Of a DNA stretch of 64,000 nucleotides, positions 29,501-34,747 are shown piece by piece. The stretch covers positions 18,114,504-18,178,503 of the forward strand of contig OX419346.1 in the NCBI GenBank assembly GCA_948470475.1, given 5' to 3'. The notes below the pieces were generated by a model. It did not search any database. It was not told the origin of the DNA and saw only the letters and a program-made list of their open reading frames with translations. Every line of letters starts with the position of its first letter. Within the stretch, counting starts at the first letter, position 1. Source of the stretch: Galaxea fascicularis (Eukaryota; Cnidaria; Anthozoa; Scleractinia; Euphylliidae). A program made the translations under genes and the position numbers.

Positions 29501-30444
29501 TGTTTGCAATAATGGCAATAAATGCTCTTATTATTGCCATGTCAGGCGTAATTTATGCAGTGCGCAAGGCGACCCTTTTAAGACAAGCTACACTGCAAGA
29601 GAAGTCGGATAAACTCGCACAGCTTAAAGAGGCCGTATACAAGAATTTGTTTTTCTTGTTGTATGTCACCTACTTGAGCACGTGTTCCAAGACAGCTACT
29701 GTCCTGCCACTTGCCTGCAGAGAGCTTTGCCAAGACGTGAGAGAACACATCTGTGCAAAGTACGTAAAGTCAGACTATAGCATACGTTGTGATGATCACC
29801 GGTACAAAAAGCTAGTCGTTGTGGCTTTCCTTTCCACGGTCTATGTACTTGCCCTCCCTATTATTGCATTCCTCACTCTTTGGAAGCAGCGAAGGACAAT
29901 AATTGATGCAGATAACGACGAGATATCTGATGATCCAAGATCTGACAGCGAAATTATCAAAGCGATGCATTTCCTCTACGAAAACTACAAGACTTCCTTG
30001 TGGTATTGGGAATTGGTAGAAATGTCTCGTAAAGTAATCGTGACATCTGGGCTCATCCTTGTGGGACAAGAAAGCAGGTCATACATTGGCTTGGCATGGG
30101 TCATCGCTGGCATGTATGGTGTCCTTTTTGCTTGGAATTGCCCAATAATAGACGCGTTTGAAAACCAATTAATGACCACGTCCCTTGCTGTTACTGTTTT
30201 CAACCTTGGTATTGGGGCTATTAGCAAAATCCCTGCAGAGAAGCTTCCCTCTTCGACTAATTCCGACCTGGAAACAGTGACTCTCAACATCTTGGTTCTT
30301 GGTGCAAATACATTGGTCATTGGTCTCCTCGCTTGTAAGATGTATTCAACTTTAAAGATATGCAGTATACTTAAATACTCTAAACCGTTTCTCTCGATTA
30401 TTTTTGAGTGCAATAAACCTACTTATGGTATTAACGGAGCATGA
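1853..30444 (+). CDS. CUB/Ig/LRR multi-domain polytopic membrane receptor (28 exons)
   Basis: Exons joined by eye: 1853-1946, 2729-2885, 4062-4234, 5474-5719, 6155-6311, 6760-6932, 8000-8242, 8879-9035, 9891-10051, 11179-11296, thirteen 72-nt LRR exons (12296 to 21905), 24266-24343, 24668-24748, 25349-25423, 26016-26078, 26209-26417, 27265-27390, 28778-30444. The total is 4,914 nt, an intact frame of 1,637 codons plus TGA, and all intron phases agree. Domain order by residue: signal peptide 1-~25, CUB 32-141, Ig 142-223, CUB 224-333, Ig 334-414, CUB 415-520, LRR N-cap 521-559, LRRs 560-970, Cys-rich 971-~1215, membrane domain ~1220-1637. Family knowledge: CUB, Ig and LRR modules bind extracellular ligands, so a cell-surface recognition role (immunity or adhesion) is inferred. 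The ligand and signalling output cannot be read from the sequence. The start is uncertain because in-frame ATGs also occur at 1748 and 1811; 1853 gives the best signal peptide. Confidence 0.85.
2137..2309. mobile_element. Foldback MITE in receptor intron 1
   Basis: Arms ATTCCATGTTGCCGTGCGTC... and ...ACGCACGGCAACATGGAAT are inverted over ~33 bp with one or two mismatches, including CAGTAATAGAT/ATCTATTACTG. The loop is ~105 bp. Non-coding. Confidence 0.75.
2611..2658. repeat. (TAA)n microsatellite
   Basis: About 16 uninterrupted TAA/AAT units in the intron just upstream of the CUB 1 exon; AT-rich sequence flanks it. Confidence 0.9.
2729..4234 (+). CDS. Receptor exons 2-3: CUB domain 1
   Basis: Two exons (2729-2885, 157 nt; 4062-4234, 173 nt) encode one CUB domain. 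The first half has the typical opening CGS, then SPGYPSNYPND, the second cysteine (ISC) and the third (FPC). The second half has SDYLEI, FCGD and the closing strand GFEISF. Four cysteines at the expected spacing would form the two CUB disulfides. Splice sites are TGCAG/GTAAGT and TTACAG/GTAAGT. The intron between the halves holds a TAA microsatellite-flanked region and the foldback at 3840-3920. Confidence 0.9.
3840..3920. repeat. 81-bp near-perfect palindrome
   Basis: ATCCGAGTTTAGTT... pairs with ...AACTAAACTCGGAT, and TCAGGATTACC / GGTAATCCTGA meet at the centre with essentially no loop. One or two mismatches only (CAGCTG flanks). It sits in the intron that splits CUB 1. Confidence 0.8.
4287..4443. 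mobile_element. TA-flanked MITE, copy 1
   Basis: Terminal inverted repeat GGCCATATTCGTATTCTCGG... continues for ~65 bp to GGCTCTTGCGGGGGAAT, with the arms separated by only ~20 bp. TA occurs at both outer ends, consistent with a TA target-site duplication. A second copy of the same element is at 46771-46926. Non-coding, so non-autonomous. Confidence 0.85.
4690..4985. repeat. Foldback repeat with CAATT..ATTGGTCGAG flank
   Basis: Contains ACTCAAACAAAATTACTCAA, GGTCGAGAGCAGTACAATTA, and inner arms around TATTAATCCCGA. Related sequence in inverted orientation lies at 23030-23560, and fragments of the TCGTGCAATTT..GAGGACTTTCAAA arm recur near 60975-61030. Confidence 0.55.
5099..5341 (+). pseudogene. 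Broken retroelement-like coiled-coil ORF fragment
   Basis: From ATG 5099 the frame reads MPNVSVASLKRENDSLKDEI then an in-frame TAA (5171-5173), after which the same frame stays open (NLEELQQSIKRQDSQ, later TRLITDAETLSTLEF). The short coiled-coil start resembles N-termini of retrotransposon ORF1-type proteins (inference). It ends near a run of A at 5343. It lies in the intron before Ig 1 and is not part of the receptor frame. Confidence 0.4.
5474..5719 (+). CDS. Receptor exon 4: immunoglobulin domain 1
   Basis: A single 246-nt phase 1-1 exon encodes a complete Ig-like domain: a first cysteine in KLSCAITA and the conserved F-strand motif GNYSCVATNKYG. The tryptophan usually expected in strand C is present as FVWN. 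As a symmetric phase-1 exon it could be shuffled or duplicated without breaking the frame, and a paralogous exon of 243 nt follows at 8000. Confidence 0.88.
6155..6932 (+). CDS. Receptor exons 5-6: CUB domain 2
   Basis: Exons 6155-6311 (157 nt) and 6760-6932 (173 nt) have exactly the same lengths and phases as CUB 1. Recognisable residues are SPGYPNNYPNN, IHC, YRCG, then YDYLEIAD, YCGN and GFVIIF. The shared exon lengths and the motif LEIAD show that CUB 1 and CUB 2 arose by duplication within the gene. Confidence 0.9.
7082..7162. repeat. Short foldback
   Basis: GTCCAATTCGGTCTGTAATCAT is inverted as ATGATTACAGACCGAACTGGAC around a ~35-bp loop, in the intron after CUB 2. Confidence 0.7.
8000..8242 (+). 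CDS. Receptor exon 7: immunoglobulin domain 2
   Basis: A 243-nt phase 1-1 exon resembling the Ig exon at 5474. It shares PRILLPNPAP against PKILLSHPAP, GTLPVYV against GTLPIYV, and EEGNYTCVATNRYG against EQGNYSCVATNKYG. The strand-C tryptophan of Ig 1 is not present here. The donor is GTACGA. It belongs to the second CUB-Ig module of the ectodomain. Confidence 0.88.
8879..10051 (+). CDS. Receptor exons 8-9: CUB domain 3
   Basis: Exon 8879-9035 is again 157 nt and begins GCDAMVNNTLTS, close to CUB 1 (GCGSVVNNTLKS). The partner exon 9891-10051 is 161 nt, 12 nt shorter than in CUB 1 and 2, and keeps SDYLQIAG, NYCGYQ and GFVIQF. The domain is more diverged: SHRYPNKY replaces the usual SPGYP.NY. 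The donor at 10052 is followed within about 20 bp by a long G-rich run. Confidence 0.87.
10069..10116 (+). repeat. G-rich run 18 bp after a splice donor
   Basis: Nearly pure G with single T/A interruptions (GGGTGGGG..., GGGGTGGGGA repeated) on the coding strand, starting just after the GTAAGT donor at 10052. Several runs of four or more G fit a potential DNA or RNA G-quadruplex. A complementary C-run is at 10264-10282. Confidence 0.8.
10264..10282 (+). repeat. Poly-C run
   Basis: About 19 consecutive C in the same intron as the G-rich run; the two can pair in the pre-mRNA. Confidence 0.85.
11179..11296 (+). CDS. Receptor exon 10: LRR N-terminal cap (LRRNT-like)
   Basis: A 118-nt exon starts in phase 1 after TTTAG and ends in phase 2 at GTAAGA, the only arrangement found that links the CUB 3 exon to the LRR array. 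It encodes a short Cys-containing block (VCRLAC, WSCKN, VKCVPTTTKKL). The ending resembles the PxxTTxLxL transition from LRR N-caps into the first repeat. The acceptor has a weak pyrimidine tract and a second AG lies 5 nt downstream, so the 5' boundary is less certain. Confidence 0.65.
11319..11467. mobile_element. Foldback MITE next to the LRR N-cap exon
   Basis: AATAGCATGACCTGTA... is inverted as ...TACAGGTCATGCTATT, with further inner pairing around CACGAGCCGCGAAGCGGCGAGTG. It starts 22 bp after the exon 10 donor. Confidence 0.75.
12296..21905 (+). CDS. Receptor exons 11-23: thirteen 72-nt leucine-rich-repeat exons
   Basis: Thirteen exons, each exactly 72 nt and phase 2-2, each encode one 24-residue LRR of the form xLSSNxIxxLPexvFxxLxxLxxL. 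Coordinates: 12296-12367, 13460-13531, 13799-13870, 14301-14372, 15478-15549, 16009-16080, 16303-16374, 16834-16905, 18304-18375, 20012-20083, 20944-21015, 21454-21525, 21834-21905. Consensus cores are clear, for example DLSSNSIKVLPEGVF (18304) and YLSSNAIKVLPDGVF (20944). The first repeat is the most diverged (HLFSSTTPFLADDLF). One exon per repeat in the same phase means gain or loss of repeats never shifts the frame. This is the likely ligand-binding solenoid. Confidence 0.93.
14544..14925. mobile_element. Foldback element with CACTAGTTGG ends
   Basis: AGTGAAATCCAACTAGTTGGTC at the left is inverted as GACCACTAGTTGGATTTTACT at the right, about 380 bp apart. The internal sequence is non-coding apart from a chance frame. 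Confidence 0.55.
18810..19663. mobile_element. Tc1/mariner-like element with long inverted repeats
   Basis: An 854-bp element begins CAGTGCGACCACTTGAACCG and ends in its inverse CGGTTCAAGTGGTCGCACTG, flanked on both sides by TA (18808-18809 and 19664-19665). The inverted arms continue for about 230 bp (for example GAACAAAGGATGGCTTCTTT / AAAGAAGCCATCCTTTGTTC). TA duplication plus a transposase N-terminal fragment (19070-19339) point to the Tc1/mariner superfamily. It lacks a full transposase, so it is non-autonomous. It lies in the intron after LRR exon 9. Confidence 0.88.
19070..19339 (-). pseudogene. PAX-like paired-HTH transposase N-terminal fragment
   Basis: An 89-codon frame (first codon GTG, no good ATG) starts GGIYDNGRRLSQLLRERVL and continues GMSPQLIANEVKSSRHFVRNV and LRDYDQ. 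The pattern GG.....NGR.L....R..I..L...G..P..I...L..S...V..I...Y is that of the first helix-turn-helix of PAX paired domains, which in turn is related to Tc1-type transposases. The catalytic DDE/D domain is absent. It lies between the long arms of the element at 18810-19663. Confidence 0.75.
22054..22471. mobile_element. 418-bp near-perfect palindrome
   Basis: Outer ends GTTCCGAAATTCAAAAGGGA / TCCCTTTTGAATTTCGGAAC and the centre CCCCCAAAACC / GGTTTTGGGGG; arms ~205 bp each with few mismatches and virtually no loop. The frames on both strands in it are mirror images, not genes. No clear target-site duplication seen. Confidence 0.85.
22495..22710. repeat. Dispersed repeat copy (shared with 1-395)
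   Basis: Same blocks as at the left window edge (CGGCCCGTGGGCATTACGGG then GAGAAT; AGCCAATCAGAGCGCGCGTT). It directly follows the 418-bp palindrome. Confidence 0.6.
23030..23560. repeat. Foldback repeat split by a nested MITE
   Basis: The outer element (left part ending GGTACGAGTGG, right part from GTAGGAGAAGGTCGTC to GAGTAATTTTGTTAAGTGTA) is related to 4690-4985 in inverted orientation and is interrupted by the MITE at 23076-23277. Confidence 0.5.
23076..23277. mobile_element. TA-flanked foldback MITE (GGCCATTTCCG ends)
   Basis: Arms AATAGGCCATTTCCGAATT... / ...AATTCGGAAATGGCCTATT pair for ~95 bp, including TTTGAAAAAGAGGCCTGAGG on one side and CATTTGCATATGAAAGG-type sequence near the centre. 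Its end GGCCAT with flanking TA resembles the element at 4287. Confidence 0.8.
24266..26078 (+). CDS. Receptor exons 24-27: divergent LRRs and C-cap
   Basis: Four phase 2-2 exons of unequal length: 24266-24343 (78 nt), 24668-24748 (81 nt), 25349-25423 (75 nt) and 26016-26078 (63 nt). The first two keep an LRR core (FLGSNRLKMIPSGAF, ILSDNPIKTIEPKAF) with two or three extra residues near the end. The last two are degraded (FLQRANLKKLSLGSF; LIKTGIPRTL with one cysteine) and probably close the solenoid. Donors are GTAAGA, GTAAGT, GTAATG and GTATGT. Confidence 0.78.
26209..27390 (+). CDS. Receptor exons 28-29: Cys-rich ephrin-receptor-like region (GCC2/GCC3 type)
   Basis: Exon 26209-26417 (209 nt, acceptor TTTCTTAG) runs from a non-repetitive stretch into CPVGTFSNSSSQGAKGCIPC. 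Exon 27265-27390 (126 nt) continues GYYSDTAG, GCRKCPNGSF and DCKTCPLG. The repeated CxxG.(F/Y) ... C..C spacing is that of GCC2/GCC3 or ephrin-receptor-like modules, which commonly sit just outside the membrane. The donor at 26418 is GTATCT, which is weak but keeps phase 1. Confidence 0.82.
26880..27010 (+). repeat. tRNA-derived SINE fragment
   Basis: Contains a B-box-like GGGTTCAAATCC at ~26899 but no clear A box; sequence after it (CACAAGGCGGGGTTGTTCC) is SINE-body-like. It lies in the intron between the two Cys-rich exons. Confidence 0.4.
27545..27880. repeat. Dispersed repeat (shared with 48890-49215)
   Basis: Shares ordered blocks with 48890-49215: GGGGCACT, CAACGAG, TTATGGTGTTTG, GTTTAAAGTGAT, GATCTGTTCGGAT, CTAGGAAACT and CAGCAAATATG..CTTCCGA. 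Same orientation; class unknown. Confidence 0.65.
28778..30444 (+). CDS. Receptor last exon: Cys-rich stalk and polytopic membrane domain
   Basis: A 1,667-nt exon. The first ~130 residues are extracellular and Cys-rich (ACPCLEGHY, GKCEKCG, CKDGYTGPLCSVCRQEYY, HKCTKCP). About 8-9 hydrophobic helices follow: AIIFAVFLVITAVCVW; a segment around FYQVTYGCLEAFWYI; ANLFAIMAINALIIAMSGVI; NLFFLLYVTYLST; VVVAFLSTVYVLALPIIAFL; VIVTSGLILV with IGLAWVIAGMYGVLF; LMTTSLAVTVFNLGIGAI; LNILVLGANTLVIGLLAC. A paired-cysteine loop (LACRELCQDVREHICAK) lies between helices. It resembles the TRP-like multi-helix domain found at the C-terminus of many large invertebrate and protist surface proteins (inference). It ends at TGA 30442-30444, but a GTAAGA donor at 30335 may divert some transcripts to another C-terminus. 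Confidence 0.85.
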
Positions 30445-31106
30445 AAAAATATCCAGAAAGAAGGCTTGATATGTGGCATAACAGGCAGGTAATTTCCTAA
30501 ATTTTCGAGAAAAGTACAAAAGAAAGTCGTAAATTTATCTATCAGAAGACAGTACCAACAACAAGAATTCGGATGGCACTATCTCCCATCATACCGGAAC
30601 TACTAACGTACTGGTTGCGATAGCAGCATCATTTTTAAAAAGTGGACACTTAAATTCGTTGAAATGAATTGTGATGCCACGGTGCTCAAAAAGCATAAAA
30701 TCCAATACTTTCAAAACTCAAAACAAAGTAAAGAAGTTATTGTTTCGTCAAATTTAAAGGAATGATCTGGCATGGCAATCGTGCCAGGCACGATTGTCAT
30801 GTTTTTTTAGAGGTCAAATTAACACCAAGGACTGTCAAGTACCATTGCTCAGAGCCAAAATCTCCTTATAACACCAAACAAAGATATTAAGCTATTTTCT
30901 CAAACGGAAAGCAAACCATAACCTTTGTTTGGCTATTTTTTTTCACAGCTGAAGACGAGAACTTGAAAAAATTGGCCAAAGTCTTCAAGTTACAATTTAT
31001 TTTAATCCTTGTCATCTTAAACCAAAGAGGTTTAGTTATAGTTTTACTACATTGTTAACTTCCAATATCTTTTTCAGCATTTTAAATCAATATTAAATCT
31101 CGTGAC
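30445..31106. other. Gap between the receptor stop and the 231-codon frame
   Basis: AT-rich. It contains a good acceptor (pyrimidine tract then CACAG ending at 30948), after which a frame SEDENLKKLAKVFK and a hydrophobic stretch run to TAA. This fits phase 1 and could be an alternative C-terminus joined to the donor at 30335. Otherwise nothing recognised. Confidence 0.3.
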
Positions 31107-31802
31107 ATGCAGGACGTAAAATGTATTGCTGGTCTTTTCTCTGTTATGGTTTTAGTTCAATACTTTGTGCACATATATGGTTACCTCCGAGAATGGCGCA
31201 AAAATCCTCAGTGGTCGTTTTCTTGCTTCCTGGCCTTAATTCTTCCTCTCCTCAGTTTGCCTGCGGATATCAGTGGTTTAGCTGGAACAAACCTAACAAA
31301 CAGCCAATTAGATACTGGAAATGTTGACATGCCAACGGTCACAGCCGCTGTGCAGGACAGCGGGGCTGTTGAGGTCACTCTTGAAGGAAGCAAAGACGAT
31401 GAAGATGTGTCAACGGATGCCAAAACGGACAGTAGTAGTAACGAGCAGTTACAATCTGAGGAAAAACAAAGGCCAGTCAAGGCCGCTGCGGTGAAAGGTA
31501 ATGGGAAACTGGGAGCCATTCTAGTAAAAGGAAATTGTGGACACGATCGTGAAATAACAAAAACTCTGGACGGCAGTGTATCTCGAGCACAAACTGGAGA
31601 AATTGAAGTTATTGATGCCAGAACAAAGTACGCAAGAGTGGGCGTTTACGATCCAGTAGAGATGGAGTCGAGCCATAAACACCCTGGCGCCATGAAAAAC
31701 TCGAGGAAGTGTTACCAAGGGACACAAACAGAGCTACTGACGATTTTCCCCCGCACTGATTTGATGGTTTATTATGAGCCAGTGACTGAGACGGAATTCT
31801 AA
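31107..31802 (+). CDS. Open frame: candidate alternative membrane/cytoplasmic tail of the receptor
   Basis: A 231-codon frame with an ATG at 31107 and an AG acceptor-like site ending at 31112 (exon 31113-31802, phase 0). It begins with a helix (CIAGLFSVMVLVQYFVHIYGYL) followed by a long hydrophilic, acidic-then-basic tail ending in TETEF. The length, composition and position just after the polytopic exon suggest a C-terminal cytoplasmic tail. However, the donor at 30335 is phase 1 and does not match, and no phase-0 donor was found before the 30444 stop. It could be reached through an unrecognised small exon (a good acceptor exists at 30948), or it could be a separate small gene. No further identification. 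Confidence 0.5.
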   Translation: MQDVKCIAGLFSVMVLVQYFVHIYGYLREWRKNPQWSFSCFLALILPLLSLPADISGLAGTNLTNSQLDTGNVDMPTVTAAVQDSGAVEVTLEGSKDDEDVSTDAKTDSSSNEQLQSEEKQRPVKAAAVKGNGKLGAILVKGNCGHDREITKTLDGSVSRAQTGEIEVIDARTKYARVGVYDPVEMESSHKHPGAMKNSRKCYQGTQTELLTIFPRTDLMVYYEPVTETEF

Positions 31803-32377
31803 AACCTTTGTGAGTTCACTCCAATATACCCTTAGTTGTAAAATTCTGGTAGTTGTATATAATAAGCTGAAGTGAGTATATCTCTTTTAAAGAAAACTCA
31901 AATGCAATTTGGAAGTCCTCAGGCTCGAAAGTTTTAGTTTGGTTACTGATCTCCAGATGAACCTCTTGAATAGATCACATTATCACAAATTTTGATGGAG
32001 GTAGAGATTAAAAGTCATCATCATCAATAAGATATCATTTACAAAACAAGGCACCAATTTTTTGAACAGTAAAACCCCTCCTTGGGGACACCTCCCGTAA
32101 AAAATTGCCCCTACAACCTTTCTATTCTATATCTTCATCGAAGGGACACCTCAATTTAAGGGACGGGACACAATTCCTACGTCTCATAAACCTGTCTAAG
32201 CCCCCATTAAGGTGAGACCGTAACCAATCATAACTCAACTTACCCCAAAAGAAGGTTGATAAGTATAGTGTACAGTAATCGCCAGTGACTAGTGTAGACG
32301 CACTTGCCCAGGTACTGGCATTGATGTACATTTTCAATACTGTTCATTAATCTGATTGAAATGCAAGTCAAAAAAAA

Positions 32378-32445
32378 AAAAAAAACTCGGAAAAAAATCC
32401 GAGTTCCAGATGGGATTTAAACCCACGAACCTCCGTTGAAATTGA
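32378..32445 (-). repeat. SINE 3' end, poly-T tail family, copy 1
   Basis: On the minus strand: GGAGGTTCGTGGGTTTAAATCC, then ATCTGGAACTCGGAT and T-runs. The B-box-like core and tail are shared with 35168-35260 and 59733-59790. Confidence 0.5.
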
Positions 32446-33224
32446 AGTTAGTGGAACTCTGTGGTGACCAAAGGTGAAATGTGGGCTTTGTGCAGGCTTT
32501 GACTGGAACCGCATCACGCGATCACAGCCAAATGATGACCAGCACATATGACTCATAACTGCATCACGCAGTCACATAAAGGCATACCAAAGATTACCTT
32601 CAAAGTGAGTAAATAAAAAACACACCACACCCGTTATCAGACCTGTCGTTGCTGTTACAAACTTTCCCACTGGCTTTGTTTTATCGAAATTAAGCCTCGA
32701 ATCAGTAAAATTCAGCTCGAATGATATATTTCGGTTACTTCCCTTTTCATCTGGAGTTGAAACGACAAATACGTTTATACGCTCTCCTTGCTACCTTGAA
32801 AACCATACCCGATTTAAGACCATAATGGTCAAAATTTATATTTCAACGGCTCAAAAAAAAAAACACCCTTTGGGGCGGCAGATACCTATATAGCTTAAAG
32901 AGGGAGGTAACCCTTTTCCCCCGGGACAAACCCGTCTAGTTTCTCCTTCCATCAAGTTTGACCAACTTGCTGACTTCCACCGCCATGTAGGAGCGTAGCG
33001 GCGCCGCCAGCTATTTCTCTTTCCTAAACGGTCGATGCCATCATTGGTAACCAAGCCTTTAGTAAGGCAGGTGTAATTTTATGAGCTATGGATTGGATGG
33101 ATTTTCAAATCGTCTTAAAAAGGGCGACGTTTAGGCCCTAGCTAAATAGCGTTAATATTTCGGCATAGGGCTAGGGTAAGTTAACTATGATATATACTCA
33201 AATTTTTGGGGGTTTGTGGCCGAT

Positions 33225-33305
33225 CATCGGGGTAACGCAGTGGTTAGAAAAGATCATAGCAAGTAAAGGATGCAGGCTCAATTCTGGGTTGGAAATTTTT
33301 ATTTT
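33225..33305 (+). repeat. Possible tRNA-derived SINE fragment
   Basis: A-box-like GGGTAACGCAGTGGTTAG and a degenerate B-box-like GCAGGCTCAATTCTGG ~35 bp later, followed by T-rich sequence. Too degenerate for a tRNA gene. Confidence 0.35.
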
Positions 33306-34424
33306 TTAATAAGGAAAAGACCATTAACGTCAGTTTTCTTGTCGATAGGTTTCTCGTGATCTGCAGAGGTAAAAGTCATGCTGCAAACGGTGGAAGCTTC
33401 AAAGACTGTTACCATTCATAAATTATTTGTGCGATATTAGCAAGATTTTGGCAGTACTTAGTTTTTTTCTAGCCGAACCGCAGGCAAATTTTAACAATTG
33501 TCCTCCATTTCAACGATATTTATCAACTTCAAATTATATCTATTACTTGTATATGCTGTACAGAAGTGTAGTATTGGTGTTAGTATTTCTTCAAAGTGAC
33601 ATGTAATATCCATCTAAATAGCATTTATCCTCTCCAAGTAACTTTTAGACTTGCTGCCACCCAGGAAAATGTTACTCTAAAATTTCTGAAACGTTACAAA
33701 GCAAGGGAAGAAATTTAAGAACTAAAAGTATGCACAAGTAATTTTCTTGTTGTGAAAATTAAGCAGAATTAAAAAATAAAAAAAACAGGTATTAAAACAT
33801 CTATCAAACTTGACGATCTGGGCTTTGTTTACAGAGTAGGATGAGAAATATTTGCGTGTAAAAATGTAACAACACATTGCTTAATCCGAGATCGTTGGTG
33901 ATGGTTATGGTGGTGGAGGTGGTGATAGTTACGGTGGTAGTAATGGCGACGGTGGTAGTGATGGCGACGGTGACGGCGACGACGATGACGAGAGAGATCC
34001 CGTAGCTTTCCAGACGCGTCTATCTCTACGATTGGCGAACAAAACAATAGATGATACAACACAAACAATACCCCTACAGCGCTGATAACAAAAGAAGCTA
34101 CAGGTCATAGAGGCCAATGAAAATACAAGTCTGGAAGAGCTACAGGGTTAATCGATAACAACGGCGATGACGACGACAGTGAAAATGACGACGTAAATTT
34201 GGACTGGAAAAAATGCTGTGGTGATGGTGACGACGGTGTTGACGGTGATGGCGAACGAGATAGTGATGATGTATCGCACTAAACTCGCGTGTCCCAGCCA
34301 CAACCGCAAACATCCATGGATCAGTATCATGGATAAACAGCAGTATGATCGCTTACCAAGTAAAAGACGGGTATTAGCCAAACAACAAGTAATGATCATT
34401 TCAGTTTGATCGCTTCGTGCCTTC

Positions 34425-34430
34425 TTTATT
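34425..34430 (-). terminator. Candidate poly(A) signal of STRIP
   Basis: AATAAA on the minus strand (TTTATT on the plus strand), about 318 nt past the STRIP stop codon. It is the first canonical hexamer noticed downstream. Cleavage would give a 3' UTR of roughly 0.35 kb. No downstream GU-rich element was examined. Confidence 0.5.
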
Positions 34431-34747
34431 TAAAGGCCAATAAAAACAAAACCCTCTCTACAAGGAACAACTGAGACGATAAGAAAACACTATCGGGGAT
34501 AACAAAACTATTATTCTTCAGCCGGAGTTACGAAATACCTCGGTCCTACCAAATAACGTACATAGTACTTTCTAACCTCCGATTGTAACCTCTGAGAAAC
34601 GCTTTAACGAAAAAGCAAGAAGTTGCTGAGCAGTTAAAAACGGCGGTATACATGTTACCACTGAACTGAATGCACACGAGCGGAACTTCATACCCTGAGA
34701 ATCATGTCATTAACTTGACAGCAATTTTCCGTGGTATATTCTTACAC

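Larger units (their letters stand above)
31803..34424. other. Intergenic region between converging genes
   Basis: Lies between the receptor tail frame and the STRIP 3' end. It holds SINE-like pieces (32378-32440, 33225-33305) and a GGTGATGG-type simple repeat (~33893-33990). No gene supported; ATTAAA at about 32009 could serve as a weak poly(A) signal. Confidence 0.4.

Noticed and set aside
28763..30413. Long minus-strand and shifted plus-strand frames opposite the membrane exon
   Set aside because: Shadows of the conserved receptor exon; they lack domains and disagree with the splice sites.
31121..31327. 68-codon frame in the +1 register over the receptor tail
   Set aside because: Fits the phase-1 donor at 30335 through the acceptor at 31112, but it is short and out of register with the much longer 231-codon frame; kept only as a reason the junction is unresolved.
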